Notes: generated by a model not told the origin, from the letters alone. A stretch of 64,000 bases of DNA from Vibrio metschnikovii CIP 69.14 (GCF_000176155.1 NZ_ACZO01000006.1:1488001-1552000); one strand, 5' to 3'. Positions 33,721 through 44,995 are shown, counted from the stretch's first letter. Translations and numbers: made by a program.

Positions 33721-35233
33721 GATCACTTCTCCAGACAGTAGCGAATCGACCAGCCGAGAAATCGCGGCGATTGATCTTGGCTCAAATAGCTTCCATATGG
33801 TGGTCGCAAAAGTCGTTGAACAAGATTTACAACTGATCAGCCGCCATAAACAACGGGTGCATTTGGCATTAGGCTTAGATGAACAAAAAAATCTGGATCA
33901 CGCCTCCATTGAGCGAGGGTTAGCCTGTTTAGCCATGTTTGCTGAGCGGCTCCAAGGGTTCAAAGTCGAGAATGTCCGTATCGCGGCCACCCACACCTTA
34001 CGTCAAGCTAATAACGCTCACCTTTTCTTACAACGAGCGTTAGAGGTGATGCCTTTTCCTATCGAAATTATTCCTGGTAGTGAAGAGGCGCGATTAATTT
34101 ATCTTGGTGTAGCTCATACTCAACCGCAAGCAGACTCTATGCTGGTCGTCGATATTGGCGGTGGAAGTACGGAGCTGATCATCGGTAAAGGCTTTGAAGC
34201 TGAATTGGTTAACAGCAAACAGATGGGCTGTGTCAGTTACACTGAACGCTTTTTTACCAATGATAAACTGTCAAAGAAAAAGTTTGCTCAAGCGATTTTA
34301 TCGGCGGAACAAAAACTCGAGTCCATGGCCAGTAAATATCGTAAAAAAGGCTGGCAGCGTGCATTTGGCTCGTCAGGTACCGTCAAAGCTATCCATGAAG
34401 TATTGATTGGCTTAGGCTACGACGATGGCGTGATCACCCAAGAACGGCTACATAAATTAGTCGATAAGCTGTGTGAGTCTAATCAAATTGCGGATATTCA
34501 ATTAACCGGACTGACTGATGATCGTAAACCGGTCTTTCCTGCCGGAGTCGCCATCTTAACCGGTGTCTTTAATGCATTAAAGATCAAGGAAATGCATTTT
34601 TCCGATGGCGCATTGCGCGAAGGCTTACTGTATGAAATGGAAGATAGGTTCAAGTACGACGATGTCCGTTTACGCACGACAGAAAACTTAGCGGTCAAAC
34701 ACTTCGTTGATTTAGAGCACGCGGCAAAAGTTAAGGGCTACGCTAAAGAGTTTTTGAGTCAAGTTAATGACGAATTAGGACTCAAAGCCAACAGTGATTT
34801 ATTTGCGCTACTAGAATGGGCTGCGCTACTCCACGAAGTTGGCCTTAGCATCAGCTTACAAGCCTTTCATCGTCACTCCGCTTACATCTTACAGCACACC
34901 AATATGCCAGGGTTTAACAGTGAACAACAAAGGGTGCTCGCCACGCTGGTTCGCTTTCAACGTAAAGCTCTTAAGCTTGGTGAAATGAGCGATTTCTATC
35001 TCTATAAGAAAAAACACATCATCGGCCTTATCCGCGTGTTACGGTTAGCGATTGTCCTAAATGGACAGCGCAATGATGATCCACTTCCCGAGATTCGCTT
35101 AAGTGCCAAAGAAGATCGGTGGCAATTAACATGCAATGATCCAGCTTGGCTTGAAAACAATAAACTGCTGCACATCGATTTACTCAGTGAACAAGCCTAT
35201 TGGCATAAAGTTGGTTGGACGTTAACGTTTTAA
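33704..35233 (+). CDS. ppx: Exopolyphosphatase
   Basis: Releases phosphate from polyphosphate ends and may hydrolyse pppGpp. About 509 residues. The actin-fold phosphate motifs are [17 protein letters not shown] at the N-terminus and [15 protein letters not shown] near residue 150; the C-terminal HD-like helical domain contains [22 protein letters not shown]. The ATG at 33704 is chosen; a TTG at 33695, four bases after AAAGGA, is a real alternative. Coupled to ppk. Confidence 0.94.
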   Translation: MKTHSEITSPDSSESTSREIAAIDLGSNSFHMVVAKVVEQDLQLISRHKQRVHLALGLDEQKNLDHASIERGLACLAMFAERLQGFKVENVRIAATHTLRQANNAHLFLQRALEVMPFPIEIIPGSEEARLIYLGVAHTQPQADSMLVVDIGGGSTELIIGKGFEAELVNSKQMGCVSYTERFFTNDKLSKKKFAQAILSAEQKLESMASKYRKKGWQRAFGSSGTVKAIHEVLIGLGYDDGVITQERLHKLVDKLCESNQIADIQLTGLTDDRKPVFPAGVAILTGVFNALKIKEMHFSDGALREGLLYEMEDRFKYDDVRLRTTENLAVKHFVDLEHAAKVKGYAKEFLSQVNDELGLKANSDLFALLEWAALLHEVGLSISLQAFHRHSAYILQHTNMPGFNSEQQRVLATLVRFQRKALKLGEMSDFYLYKKKHIIGLIRVLRLAIVLNGQRNDDPLPEIRLSAKEDRWQLTCNDPAWLENNKLLHIDLLSEQAYWHKVGWTLTF

Positions 35234-35286
35234 ATCAAGTGGGTCAAAGCCTAGATTTAACTGCTGGCATGCGCGGTAAACACAGA

Positions 35287-36240
35287 TCACTTAATCCCCA
35301 CTTTGGCCAATTCTTGCTGCGCGACCTCAGCAGATATGGCTAAGTAACCTTCTTTGCTAACCAGATCTTGTCCCTGCTTAGAAAAGATAAAACGCACAAA
35401 TTCTCTTTCCAGCGGCATTAATGGCCGCCCTGGGTGTTTGTTAACGTACAAATACAGATAACGAGATAAAGGGTATTCACCAGACAAAATATTATCGTGT
35501 GAGGGATAAACGTAATCTCGTCCTTGGCGAGCAATCGGGACCAGTTTCACTCCAGAAACACGATAGCCTACCCCAGAATAGCCTAATGCATTAATCGATG
35601 AAGCAACCGACTGCACCACAGAGGCTGAACCCGGCTGTTGATTGACATGGGCTTTAAAATCACCGCCACACAACGCGGTTTGCTTAAAATAGCCGTACGT
35701 TCCCGACACCGAATTACGTCCAAACAACTGCATGCGTCGCTGTGCCCATGAGTAATCTAGACCTAATTGTGACCAACGGTTGATCGATTCTGTGGCCCCG
35801 CAACGTAACGTTACTGAAAAAATCTGATCGAGCTCGGTAAAATTTAATCCCTCGATGGGATTATCTCGATGAGCAAACACACCAATCGCATCAATCGCAA
35901 TCCGTAACTCAGTCGGCTTGTAGCCATGGGTGCGTTCAAACGCTTCAATCTCTCGTAGACGCATTGGTCGACTCATCGGTCCAAATTGCGCTGTTTCTTC
36001 CGTTAAAGCTGGCGGTGCCGTCGATGAGCCTGATGCTTGTACTTGAGCATTAACATTAGGATACAGCTCATTAAACGCTTCTGCCCAAAGTGTTGTCAGC
36101 CCGGCAAGAGTATCCGAGCCCACAGAAAGGACACTCCCCGATATACCCGGTACGCGATGATAATCGGTGAGTGATTGCGAAGCTCCTGAGCTGAACGGAA
36201 AACTCGCCATCATCACCATCAACCAACGTCTTAATTGCAT
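35287..36240 (-). CDS. pstS: Phosphate-binding protein PstS
   Basis: Periplasmic phosphate receptor for the Pst importer. 317 residues with a signal peptide ([22 protein letters not shown]), no lipobox. Phosphate-site motifs: [18 protein letters not shown] and [11 protein letters not shown]. It overlaps the phoR stop by 10 bp, so it is the third gene of phoB-phoR-pstS and not part of the pstCAB operon. Another PstS copy elsewhere cannot be excluded. Confidence 0.92.
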   Translation of the reverse strand: MQLRRWLMVMMASFPFSSGASQSLTDYHRVPGISGSVLSVGSDTLAGLTTLWAEAFNELYPNVNAQVQASGSSTAPPALTEETAQFGPMSRPMRLREIEAFERTHGYKPTELRIAIDAIGVFAHRDNPIEGLNFTELDQIFSVTLRCGATESINRWSQLGLDYSWAQRRMQLFGRNSVSGTYGYFKQTALCGGDFKAHVNQQPGSASVVQSVASSINALGYSGVGYRVSGVKLVPIARQGRDYVYPSHDNILSGEYPLSRYLYLYVNKHPGRPLMPLEREFVRFIFSKQGQDLVSKEGYLAISAEVAQQELAKVGIK

Positions 36241-37535
36241 TTCACCACCAAACGTTTCGGTAACACAAACGAGAAACAGCTCCCAACGCCAACTTCACTG
36301 CGAATATCTAAATGGCTATCGTGATGGGAAAGCGCATGTTTGACAATCGCCAACCCCAGACCACTACCACCGGTATCGCGTGATCGCGCTTTATCCACTC
36401 GATAAAAACGCTCGGTTAAGCGATGCAAATGCTGAGCCGCAATCCCTTCACCACGGTCTTCCACTTCAAACAACGCTCCTTGTTCAGTATTTTGCCAGCG
36501 AACCTGAATCTCTGCGCCCGCTGGGGTATATTTCACGGCGTTATAAACTAAATTAGAAATAGCGCTACGCAGTTGGTCTTCATCGGCTAAGACTTTAAGC
36601 TGTTTATCCACAGTAAAACGAATCTGATGAGCCTGTTCACCACTTAAACTTAACGCTTCTTTTTCTAACACCTCAAGCATCGCTGGGACATCAACTTCTT
36701 CATCCAACTCATGAATGGGCGAAGCCTCAATTTTCGATAAGGTGAGCAATTGATTAACTAAACTCGACATCCGATTCAACTGCTCGGTCATCACTCCGTG
36801 GGCTTTCGGCCACATTGGACCGAGTAGCAGATCTGGGTCTTCCGTCATTTCTAAGTAACCTTGCAGAACCGTCATTGGCGTGCGTAACTCATGCGATACA
36901 TTAGCAAAAAAATTTCGTCTCATGCCTTCAAGCTGCTTCACCTGAGTCACATCACGTACGACCATTAAATGTTCACCTTCGGTGTACGGCACGATACGTA
37001 GCTCTAAAGATCGCTCAACATTCAATGGCGAGTGCATGGTCAACGGTTCTGAAAAATCATTTTTCTGCAGATAATTGATAAAACCTGGAGTGCGGATCAA
37101 ATTGGAAATCGGTTGTCCAGCATCATCGGGCCAACGAAATCCCAACAAATACTGGGCTAAGCGGTTGCACCACACAATATTGCCTTCCGCGCGAAATACC
37201 ACCACCGCATCAGGTAACGATTCTGCACCATTACGAAAACGGCGAATTAAATTGGTGAGCTCTTTGCGCTTTTTGCGTTGCCGCTGCTGCAAACGATAAA
37301 TACCATTAAACAGCGACTCCCAATTCCCTGAACCAGAAGGGGGTGTTAAGCGCTTTTCATCCCACAACCAAGCCGAAAATCGCACTTGATTATGCAAATG
37401 CCAAACCAGCTGTAATGCCGTTGCCGCTAACAGCAACCAAGGCATATGCCCAAATACCCAGCCAACAATCAGCCAGGGAAGGTAAAAAAAAGCCAGCTCC
37501 CAGGCCAGCTTTTTCCAAGTTAATCGTTCAACCAT
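36231..37535 (-). CDS. phoR: Phosphate regulon sensor kinase PhoR
   Basis: Inner-membrane histidine kinase that phosphorylates PhoB when phosphate is scarce, under Pst/PhoU control. 434 residues from the ATG at 37535 (GGAG upstream). Order: two N-terminal membrane helices ([27 protein letters not shown]), a PAS domain about residues 95-190, HisKA with the phospho-acceptor in [16 protein letters not shown], then the HATPase region ([33 protein letters not shown]). Ten bases overlap with pstS. Confidence 0.97.
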   Translation of the reverse strand: MVERLTWKKLAWELAFFYLPWLIVGWVFGHMPWLLLAATALQLVWHLHNQVRFSAWLWDEKRLTPPSGSGNWESLFNGIYRLQQRQRKKRKELTNLIRRFRNGAESLPDAVVVFRAEGNIVWCNRLAQYLLGFRWPDDAGQPISNLIRTPGFINYLQKNDFSEPLTMHSPLNVERSLELRIVPYTEGEHLMVVRDVTQVKQLEGMRRNFFANVSHELRTPMTVLQGYLEMTEDPDLLLGPMWPKAHGVMTEQLNRMSSLVNQLLTLSKIEASPIHELDEEVDVPAMLEVLEKEALSLSGEQAHQIRFTVDKQLKVLADEDQLRSAISNLVYNAVKYTPAGAEIQVRWQNTEQGALFEVEDRGEGIAAQHLHRLTERFYRVDKARSRDTGGSGLGLAIVKHALSHHDSHLDIRSEVGVGSCFSFVLPKRLVVKCN

Positions 37536-37556
37536 AATACTCCACAACGGGCCGAC

Positions 37557-38246
37557 TTAAGCTTTGGTTGAAAACCGGTAGCCAGCGCCACGCACGGTTT
37601 GAATCAGCTTATCATGCCCGGCATCTTCTAAAGCTTTACGCAAGCGGCGAATATGCACATCCACCGTACGATCTTCGACATAGACATTGGTGCCCCAGAT
37701 GTTATTCAGCAGTTGCTCTCGACTGTATACGCGCTCTTGTTGAGTCATAAAAAAGTGCAGCATCTTAAACTCGGTCGGTCCCATATCTAGCGCCACATCA
37801 TCAGCGGTCACTCGGTGAGACACCGGATCCAATTTTAAACCTTGCACGTCAATGACATCTTCTAATGAGGTAGGAGTAACACGGCGAATAACCGCTTTTA
37901 AACGCGCAATCAACTCTTTCGGTGAAAAGGGTTTGGTGATGTAATCATCCGCTCCCACTTCTAAACCACGAACTTTATCTTCTTCTTCACCCCGAGCGGT
38001 CAGCATGACAACCGGAATGTTACGTGTTAACTCTTCACGTTTCATGTGTTTGATAAAGTTAATCCCGCTACCGCCGGGTAGCATCCAATCGAGCAGAACA
38101 AGATCGGGGAAAGGTTCAACGAGCTTAGTCACCGCGCTATCATAATCTTCAGCTTCCACTGCTTGATAGCCTTTTTGTTCAAGCACAAAACACAACATTT
38201 CACGAATGGGTGCTTCATCCTCAACGACCAGAATCCTTCTAGACAT
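37557..38246 (-). CDS. phoB: Phosphate regulon response regulator PhoB
   Basis: OmpR-class activator of the Pho regulon. The start at 38246 ([18 protein letters not shown]) gives 229 residues, equal to E. coli. Receiver: acidic pocket VEDE, phospho-acceptor Asp in [14 protein letters not shown], switch Thr in [10 protein letters not shown] and Lys in ITKPFSP. C-terminal winged helix with [16 protein letters not shown] recognition region. First gene of phoB-phoR-pstS, with a Pho box upstream, so autoregulated. Confidence 0.97.
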   Translation of the reverse strand: MSRRILVVEDEAPIREMLCFVLEQKGYQAVEAEDYDSAVTKLVEPFPDLVLLDWMLPGGSGINFIKHMKREELTRNIPVVMLTARGEEEDKVRGLEVGADDYITKPFSPKELIARLKAVIRRVTPTSLEDVIDVQGLKLDPVSHRVTADDVALDMGPTEFKMLHFFMTQQERVYSREQLLNNIWGTNVYVEDRTVDVHIRRLRKALEDAGHDKLIQTVRGAGYRFSTKA

Positions 38247-38297
38247 AATTGAATAACCTTTGTTATTAATCAACGCTATGCATTATGGGAAATGATT

Positions 38298-38315
38298 ATG
38301 ACACTTTTGTGACCT
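38298..38315 (-). promoter_or_regulatory. Pho box upstream of phoB
   Basis: Minus strand AGGTCAC-AAAA-GTGTCAT fits two PhoB half-sites with a 4-A spacer (15 of 18 consensus positions). A -10-like CATAAT follows after about 10 bp. It lies about 50 bp before the phoB ATG. Confidence 0.7.
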
Positions 38316-38482
38316 TTGCAAACTAATTTTCATATAAAGTTCACGCTTGTGTACGGTTTACGAGGTGATTAGCGTGACCAAACTCCGCTAACCAATCGTC
38401 ATTTCGTGTCGTAAGAGTATAAGACATTAATCGTCAATTCCCCTATCATAGACGAATTGTGAACAACCAAAAGAAGCGCACT

Positions 38483-39397
38483 ATGTGGTTTAAAAATTGT
38501 ATGGTGTATCGCGTCAATCGTGATATTCCCTTTAATGCGGATCAACTGGAAACTCAACTAACGGAATTTCGTTTTAGCCCTTGCTCTAGTCAAGACAAAC
38601 AGAAGTTTGGTTGGGTGCATGCCCTTGGTAAACATGGCGATATGATGACGCACGTTAGTGATGGACGAATACTGATTTGCGCTAAAAAAGAAGAAAAAAT
38701 GCTCCCGGCATCGGTGATCAAAGAGTCTTTGAATGCCAAAGTCGACACCATTGAGACGCAAGAAGGTCGACCACTCAAGAAAAAAGAGAAAGAAACCTTA
38801 AAAGAAGAAGTCATGATTGATTTGCTGCCGCGAGCCTTCAGTCGTAGCCATTATACCTACGTACTCATCATGCCTAAAGAAGGGTTAATTCTGGTCGATG
38901 CTAGCAGCTATAAAAAAGCGGAAGATGTTCTGGCTCTGCTGCGCAAAACCATGGGTAGCTTACCCGTCCTGCCAGCAATTCCTGAAATTGCGGTCGAAAC
39001 CACATTGACTCAATGGGTCAAGGACGGCAACGTACCACAAGGCTTTACGCTCTTAGAAGAAGCAGAGTTAAAATCCACCTTAGAAGATGGCGCAACCATC
39101 CGTTGTAAAAAGCAAGAGCTGACCAGTGATGAAATCATCAGTCATATTGCCGCTAATAAAGTCGTCACTAAACTGGCACTCAATTGGCAAGACCGGATCA
39201 GTTTCATCCTCGCCGAAGATTGCAGCTTAAAGCGTTTGGCATTTAGTGATGAGCTCAAAGACCAAAACGAAGATATTCCAAGAGAAGACCAAGCGGCGCG
39301 ATTCGATGCGGATTTATCGTTAATGTGTGGTGAATTTTCTGCTCTATTACCTAACTTATTTGATGTATTAGGCGGCTTACCGTCAAACGACGCCTAA
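38483..39397 (+). CDS. rdgC: Recombination-associated protein RdgC
   Basis: Ring-forming DNA-binding protein that restrains RecA activity. The start at 38483 ([15 protein letters not shown]) gives 304 residues, matching E. coli (303); the open frame begins earlier at a GTG but has no family match there. Conserved segments: [42 protein letters not shown] and [19 protein letters not shown]. Divergent from phoB. Confidence 0.95.
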   Translation: MWFKNCMVYRVNRDIPFNADQLETQLTEFRFSPCSSQDKQKFGWVHALGKHGDMMTHVSDGRILICAKKEEKMLPASVIKESLNAKVDTIETQEGRPLKKKEKETLKEEVMIDLLPRAFSRSHYTYVLIMPKEGLILVDASSYKKAEDVLALLRKTMGSLPVLPAIPEIAVETTLTQWVKDGNVPQGFTLLEEAELKSTLEDGATIRCKKQELTSDEIISHIAANKVVTKLALNWQDRISFILAEDCSLKRLAFSDELKDQNEDIPREDQAARFDADLSLMCGEFSALLPNLFDVLGGLPSNDA

Positions 39398-39403
39398 CGG
39401 CCT

Positions 39404-39430
39404 ATTCAGGCTGGTATCTCCAGCCTGAAT
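39404..39430 (+). terminator. Hairpin terminator after rdgC
   Basis: Perfect 11-bp stem ATTCAGGCTGG / CCAGCCTGAAT with a 5-nt loop, starting 7 bp after the stop, followed by a pyrimidine-rich tract. Confidence 0.7.
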
Positions 39431-39534
39431 CCTTTCTCTTCATCCTTCCACGACAAGACCAAGACGCCAAGGAATAATAACCTGAAAAAGAGTATGGTCA
39501 CCGCTTACCTTTTGACGTAAAATTTGCGCCCTTT

Positions 39535-39557
39535 CCAATACCATGAGGTGGTATTGG
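39535..39557. promoter_or_regulatory. Inverted repeat before trhP
   Basis: Perfect 9-bp arms CCAATACCA / TGGTATTGG around 5 nt, ending 31 bp before the trhP ATG. A TTGACG (39512-39517) lies upstream and could be a -35, which would put the repeat at the promoter. It could be an operator or a leader stem. Confidence 0.45.
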
Positions 39558-39588
39558 CCTGACTTGAAATCAGATTGAGAAGCTAATA

Positions 39589-40989
39589 ATGAGTACAACA
39601 TCCCCTTTCGTCCCTGAGCTACTGTCACCTGCCGGTAGTCTAAAAAATATGCGTTATGCCTTTGCTTACGGCGCAGATGCTGTTTATGCCGGCCAACCGC
39701 GTTACAGCCTACGCGTACGTAATAACGAGTTTAACCACGAAAATCTGCAAATCGGCATTAACGAAGCGCATGCACTGGGTAAAAAATTCTATGTGGTGTG
39801 TAATATTCAGCCACACAACTCAAAATTAAAAACCTTTATTCGCGATTTAAAACCGGTTATCGACATGGAACCGGATGCATTAATTATGTCCGATCCCGGC
39901 CTGATCATGATGGTACGTGAAGCGTTTCCTGAGATGGCGATTCATTTGTCAGTACAAGCTAATGCGGTTAACTGGGCAACGGTTAAGTTTTGGTCAACCC
40001 AAGGTGTCGAACGCGTAATATTATCTCGCGAGCTGTCACTAGAAGAGATCGAAGAAATTCGCCAACAATGCCCAGAGACTGAGCTAGAGATCTTTGTCCA
40101 TGGCGCACTGTGCATGGCCTATTCGGGCCGCTGTTTATTATCAGGCTACATGAATAAACGAGACCCGAACCAAGGTACTTGCACCAACGCTTGCCGCTGG
40201 GAATACAAAGTAGAGAAAGCACAAGAAGATGCGTTAGGGCAAATTGTCGAACAGTTCGATCCAAGCGCCGCCCAAGCGATTGAAGTACAAACAGAACGTC
40301 CCGATAACACCTTAGGGTTAGGTAAACCGATTGATGATGTCGTGCTGTTGTCTGAAAGCCACCGCCCTGAAGAAAAAATGGCCGCGTTTGAAGATGAACA
40401 TGGTACCTATATCATGAACTCAAAAGACTTACGCGCGGTTCAGCACGTTGAACGTTTAACCAAGATGGGTGTTCACTCGCTCAAAATTGAAGGTCGTACT
40501 AAGTCATTCTATTACTGCGCCCGAACGGCTCAAGTTTATCGTAAAGCGATTGATGATGCCGTCGCTGGCAGACCGTTTGATGACAGCCTAATGGGCACCT
40601 TAGAAAGCCTCGCGCATCGCGGCTATACCGAAGGTTTCCTACGTCGTCATACTCATGATAGCTACCAAAACTATGACTATGGTTATTCTGTCTCCGATAG
40701 TCAGCAATTTGTCGGTGAGTTTACCGGTAAACGCCGTGGTGATTTAGTTGAAGTGGAAGTGAAGAACAAGTTCTGTGTCGGTGACAGTCTTGAGTTGATG
40801 ACCCCTAAAGGCAATATCATTTTTACTCTTGAAGTGATGGAAAACCGCAAGTCGCAAGCCATTGATGATGCAAAAGGTAATGGTCACTTCGTGTTTATTC
40901 CTATGCCTGAAGACTTAGATCTTGAGTACGCGTTATTAATGCGTAACCTCAATGCCGGTCAAGATACTCGCAACCCAACAGGCAAATAA
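39589..40989 (+). CDS. trhP: tRNA 5-hydroxyuridine modification protein TrhP (YegQ, U32 family)
   Basis: U32-peptidase-like protein needed for prephenate-dependent hydroxylation of uridine 34 in several tRNAs. 466 residues. The family signature is in LEIFVHGALCMAYSGRCLLSGY, with further conserved Cys in GTCTNACRWEY that probably bind an Fe-S cluster; LKIEGRTKSFYYCARTAQVYRKAID follows. yfhL, a ferredoxin, starts 2 bp after it, suggesting an electron-supplying partner made from the same mRNA. Confidence 0.92.
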   Translation: MSTTSPFVPELLSPAGSLKNMRYAFAYGADAVYAGQPRYSLRVRNNEFNHENLQIGINEAHALGKKFYVVCNIQPHNSKLKTFIRDLKPVIDMEPDALIMSDPGLIMMVREAFPEMAIHLSVQANAVNWATVKFWSTQGVERVILSRELSLEEIEEIRQQCPETELEIFVHGALCMAYSGRCLLSGYMNKRDPNQGTCTNACRWEYKVEKAQEDALGQIVEQFDPSAAQAIEVQTERPDNTLGLGKPIDDVVLLSESHRPEEKMAAFEDEHGTYIMNSKDLRAVQHVERLTKMGVHSLKIEGRTKSFYYCARTAQVYRKAIDDAVAGRPFDDSLMGTLESLAHRGYTEGFLRRHTHDSYQNYDYGYSVSDSQQFVGEFTGKRRGDLVEVEVKNKFCVGDSLELMTPKGNIIFTLEVMENRKSQAIDDAKGNGHFVFIPMPEDLDLEYALLMRNLNAGQDTRNPTGK

Positions 40990-40991
40990 TC

Positions 40992-41246
40992 ATGGCACTA
41001 TTGATCACAGACAAATGCACCAACTGTGATATGTGTGAGCCAGAGTGTCCAAACGGCGCCATTTCGATGGGTGAATACGTTTATGAGATTAACCCAGATT
41101 TATGTACCGAGTGCAAAGGACACTATGATCAACCGACCTGTCAGTCGGTGTGTCCGATCAATAACTGTATTATTACGGATCCTCAACACATTGAAAGCGA
41201 AGAACAACTGCTAGAAAAATTTGTTATCCTTCAAGGATTAGCTTAG
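40992..41246 (+). CDS. yfhL: YfhL-type 2[4Fe-4S] ferredoxin
   Basis: 84-residue soluble electron carrier. First cluster motif CTNCDMCEPECPNG; second has the enlarged spacing CTECKGHYDQPTCQSVCP (C-x2-C-x8-C-x3-C) typical of YfhL/Alvin-type ferredoxins. Immediately downstream of trhP. In E. coli the two genes are at different loci, so the pairing here supports a shared job in tRNA hydroxylation. Confidence 0.93.
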   Translation: MALLITDKCTNCDMCEPECPNGAISMGEYVYEINPDLCTECKGHYDQPTCQSVCPINNCIITDPQHIESEEQLLEKFVILQGLA

Positions 41247-41271
41247 CTATTTTTTAGTGGTTGCTTGATAA

Positions 41272-41299
41272 AAAAATCCGCCAGTGAAGGCGGATTTTT
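41272..41299. terminator. Bidirectional terminator between yfhL and exeM
   Basis: 11-bp stem AAAAATCCGCC / GGCGGATTTTT with a 6-nt loop between two convergent genes. Confidence 0.9.
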
Positions 41300-41325
41300 A
41301 TTACTGATTAATTCAACTTATTTAC

Positions 41326-44300
41326 TTAGCGACGGCGACGGAACCAGCCAAATGTCAGTAAAGACAAGAGGCCAAAGCCACCCAGTGAGCCACCTGAACC
41401 TGAACCATCATAGCTTGGCACAGCAACTTTACCTGTACTAATACCATCGGTTGCAGCTACTTCAATCATCATTTCTTTACTGGAACCAGCCACTTCAGAC
41501 CAAGTCACTTCAGCCTCATTGACTTTCACAACCGCTTGATCGTCTGCAACATCTTGACGCATTAGATACATGCGAACGGTATATTCACCACGTGGTAAAT
41601 TAGCCACGTTAAAACTTACCGTTTGAAGGCCATCTTTTTTCAAGCCCACTACAGGGATCTGAGGTTTATCGTTTGATTTCAAACCGCTAGTGATGACTAA
41701 ATAAGCTTTATCGTCTTTTTTAGCATCGACATTGACAACAAATGGGATATCAACGCGGCTACTATCTATAGTAAAGCGAATCCGTTCACTCCCTTGCTCT
41801 GCGTATTTATAAGCTAGATTCATTAACACAGGATCATGATCTGATGAACGAAAAGCCGTTACTACTGGGTTAGAGTAGTCTTTATCCGTACTATGGAACT
41901 TACCGGGGTTAGTACCCGCATTTCTCTTAGCATAATCAAACAGTGGAGTTTCTGAGCTATTGATATGCCAATCAACCGCATCAACAACTCGTCCTTTAAG
42001 ACCAGAACTGACTAACATATGATCTAACGAGCCAATTTCATCGTTGTAAGAGTAACTCCAGCTTGGTTGGCGACCTTTCTTTTCATCCATCATGTGTACA
42101 GCATTGGTATACCCAAAAGAACGAGTAATCACAGCACCATTAGAACCAAATTGAGGTTGATTACCAATCCAAGTATCACGAGCCGCCGTCAATACTTTAT
42201 TTGTCGGATTGCTGGTCAAAACTAGCATTGGATCTTCTTTAGCATACGAGTTTAAGTCCCCCATAATGATGCGATCATTATCTGGATAACGTTTAGCTAA
42301 TTGTTCACCTAATTGAACGGCCCCTGCAACACGGAAGTTTTCGCAGTTACCTTGCTGATCTTCATCTATCGGGTTATTACTTGAGTCTCGATTTTGGAAG
42401 TCTTCCCAACAAGCTGAGCCTTTAGATTTAAGATGGTTAACGGAAATGGTTAACTTTTTCCCAGTGTTATGCACTAAAAAAGTCCCCGTTAATGCATCAC
42501 GTTGATAGGCACGTCCACTCCCAATTAACTCTCCTTTACTGTTAGTTAAAACATTGCCATTTTCATCAGTAATAGCTGGTGCTTCTTGTCGAGGCATCGG
42601 TATAATATCCACTTCTTCCAATGTGACTTTACTTGGTCGGTAAATGAGACCAGTGGTAATCGCATCAGAGCCAATAGTGTCTTCAGAAGTAATCAACTTA
42701 TCGCCGTTCGCATCATACGCCACAAAGGTATAGCGGTTGCCGACGTAACGTGCATCAGTCCGTCTGGAATAACGATCTTCAGTGTATTCTTGGTTAAGCG
42801 TATCAACTAGCTCTTTAATTGCTCCATAATGACCAAATCCATTATTTTCAATCTCCATTAAACCAATTACATCAGCATTCATGCCATATAATGCTTTGAC
42901 TAATTTGGCTTTTTGTAGCTCAAACTCAACTTGACTCTCTGCACCACGATTTAAACCATGAGGGTTATAGTCCCCTTTAAATGGCGAGTTGAAAAAATTC
43001 AGTACGTTCTTAGAAGCAACCCGTAATACAAACTCATCAGAATTTACTGTTGAATCAATAACAGGAGAATTTTGACGGCCATTATTAGCTTTAAAGTTTG
43101 CTTTAGTCACATCAGACGTAGGTATTAAGCGATATTCATCGTAACTATAATTAATAACGCCTTGCATCCCTACTACACTGTCATCCACACGAATATAGTT
43201 ATTGGTCGGATTATCAGTCCAAGCAGGGAAATAAGGAATGACACCATCGGCTGCTTTTGCATCACTTTCAACATATAAACGACGATCTTGGTTATCGATG
43301 ATCGAAGCTTTCGATGAATCAGAACCTGCTGGGGCAAGTTGGTTCGGATGCAAGTTAGTTTTCTCATAAGATAAAACGAGATTGCTACGATAAGAGGCAT
43401 AGTCAAAGCTGAAAGTTCGAGTCACTCTCATGTCTTGCTTACCTTCTCGTGAAGTATCAATATCTTCAGGAAGCGTCACCAACATCCCTTCATGACGCTC
43501 AAGCAATTTGCGGAATGAACGTTCATCACTATCAATCATAGTTAATGGAGTCGGGGTGATTTGAACTGGCGTAGAGTTCATGACTTCCCATTTATTTTCG
43601 GTAGGATTTAATTGTGTGGAGTTATAGTACTCTTGTACTTTTCCACGGAAACACAACGTTTGCCCAACTAAGTTAGTATCAATTCCTGAAGGAAAATAGA
43701 CGAACAGACCATCTGACGTTTCTGGATCGCCATCACCATGTTGATCTTGAATATAATAGCCTTTGGTTAGCCCTGTTGTAGTCGCAACCACTACACCTTC
43801 GACTAGATATTCATCGTCACTGTAGAATTTATTATTTTCTACATCAACCAATGGAGAGTTCCACCCATTCCCTTGAATTTCATAAATGGCTTTTTTCATA
43901 ATGGAACTAGGCGCATCACTACAAACCCCGGTTTGCGGTACGGGTTCAACTGGAGCGCCAGATAGCCCAGTACCTAAGCCTGCTGGAGAATCTACTGAAT
44001 ATTCAACCCAATCAGCTGCAATAAATGAAGAGCTGGGCTGTGATAACTCACCAGTATTACGTACCAATGTTTTCCGATATCCCCAACCAGTGGTGTTACC
44101 CGAAACCGTCTTAGCGCCAACAATATCATGAGTATTGGCTCGAATAGCCTCTCTAGCATCATCACCATCAACGTAACAGACAGTCTCATCAGAACAGCCG
44201 GGATTAATCACGGGATGGGCGATAAAAATCGCATCGTCGCCATTAAACACAAATCCAGCGACTTTAGTTTGTACACCAGCGGGAATTTCAGATTTTATTG

Positions 44301-44595
44301 TATCGACAAGAGAACCATGATGGATAACAATAGATTGTCCTGCTCCTAAAGTTACCCCATTAAGCATATTGATGCCTTGAAATGAATCAGCACCACTTCC
44401 AGAGAAACCATCCATATACAAGGCGGTATTTTCAAACGTATGAGCTTCAGCGCCCACATTGGTAATTTCTATTGCTTTGTTATTGCTCATTCCCATCAAA
44501 TAACGTGCAATCACAATATCATTGATATCGGCAAAAGCAGGTGCTATCAGTGAGCTACCAACCGCTAATGCTAAGAGAGACATTTTATATTTCAT
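41326..44595 (-). CDS. exeM: Extracellular nuclease ExeM/Xds family, GlyGly-CTERM anchored
   Basis: Secreted DNase. 1,089 residues: signal peptide (MKYKMSLLALAVGSSLIAPAFA), lamin-tail-like domain (about 25-180), OB-fold-like region (about 225-490), endonuclease/exonuclease/phosphatase domain (about 525-930; LMEIENNGFGHYG, IIMGDLNSYAKEDP, GSLDHML, RSSDHDPVL), a beta-rich domain, and a C-terminal sorting signal (GSGGSLGGFGLLSLLTFGWF then RRRR). The tail is cut by rhombosortase, with type II secretion. The homologue Xds in V. cholerae degrades extracellular DNA, in part for phosphate. AAGGATA precedes the ATG, 30 bp after the IS-split porin gene, so expression may depend on reading through the IS. 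Confidence 0.93.
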   Translation of the reverse strand: MKYKMSLLALAVGSSLIAPAFADINDIVIARYLMGMSNNKAIEITNVGAEAHTFENTALYMDGFSGSGADSFQGINMLNGVTLGAGQSIVIHHGSLVDTIKSEIPAGVQTKVAGFVFNGDDAIFIAHPVINPGCSDETVCYVDGDDAREAIRANTHDIVGAKTVSGNTTGWGYRKTLVRNTGELSQPSSSFIAADWVEYSVDSPAGLGTGLSGAPVEPVPQTGVCSDAPSSIMKKAIYEIQGNGWNSPLVDVENNKFYSDDEYLVEGVVVATTTGLTKGYYIQDQHGDGDPETSDGLFVYFPSGIDTNLVGQTLCFRGKVQEYYNSTQLNPTENKWEVMNSTPVQITPTPLTMIDSDERSFRKLLERHEGMLVTLPEDIDTSREGKQDMRVTRTFSFDYASYRSNLVLSYEKTNLHPNQLAPAGSDSSKASIIDNQDRRLYVESDAKAADGVIPYFPAWTDNPTNNYIRVDDSVVGMQGVINYSYDEYRLIPTSDVTKANFKANNGRQNSPVIDSTVNSDEFVLRVASKNVLNFFNSPFKGDYNPHGLNRGAESQVEFELQKAKLVKALYGMNADVIGLMEIENNGFGHYGAIKELVDTLNQEYTEDRYSRRTDARYVGNRYTFVAYDANGDKLITSEDTIGSDAITTGLIYRPSKVTLEEVDIIPMPRQEAPAITDENGNVLTNSKGELIGSGRAYQRDALTGTFLVHNTGKKLTISVNHLKSKGSACWEDFQNRDSSNNPIDEDQQGNCENFRVAGAVQLGEQLAKRYPDNDRIIMGDLNSYAKEDPMLVLTSNPTNKVLTAARDTWIGNQPQFGSNGAVITRSFGYTNAVHMMDEKKGRQPSWSYSYNDEIGSLDHMLVSSGLKGRVVDAVDWHINSSETPLFDYAKRNAGTNPGKFHSTDKDYSNPVVTAFRSSDHDPVLMNLAYKYAEQGSERIRFTIDSSRVDIPFVVNVDAKKDDKAYLVITSGLKSNDKPQIPVVGLKKDGLQTVSFNVANLPRGEYTVRMYLMRQDVADDQAVVKVNEAEVTWSEVAGSSKEMMIEVAATDGISTGKVAVPSYDGSGSGGSLGGFGLLSLLTFGWFRRRR

Positions 44596-44995
44596 AAGTA
44601 TATCCTTAATTCTTCACTAAGCGGATTAGAAAAAGACTTTCGCTTTCGCATAAACATCTTGATAGGCTTCACCGATATTGCCTTCTACTTCAATCACAGA
44701 AGAACGACTCGGTTTATAACGCACACCGATGGTTTGGAAACTCCGACTGCGGCCCATCGCTTCCCAGAGCTCGACATCGTGGCCCCACTGTTGGCTTCCT
44801 CTATCCCAATCTTTATAAGCTTCATAGTTGACCGAACCAACTACATCCCAACGCTCATTCAAACTATATTGAAATGAAACTAAACCGCCTTGATTCTTAA
44901 ATTCTTGATAGCGATTACAAACTTTAATCGCCGGATCGACCCAAGGATCTGATGTGGTAGTACATTCACCGATTTCTTCATATTCAATAAAACCA

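Noticed and set aside
44626..44862. 78-codon frame downstream of the IS, considered as a separate small gene
   Set aside because: It is the C-terminal end of the interrupted porin gene; excising the IS joins it in frame with the upstream part.
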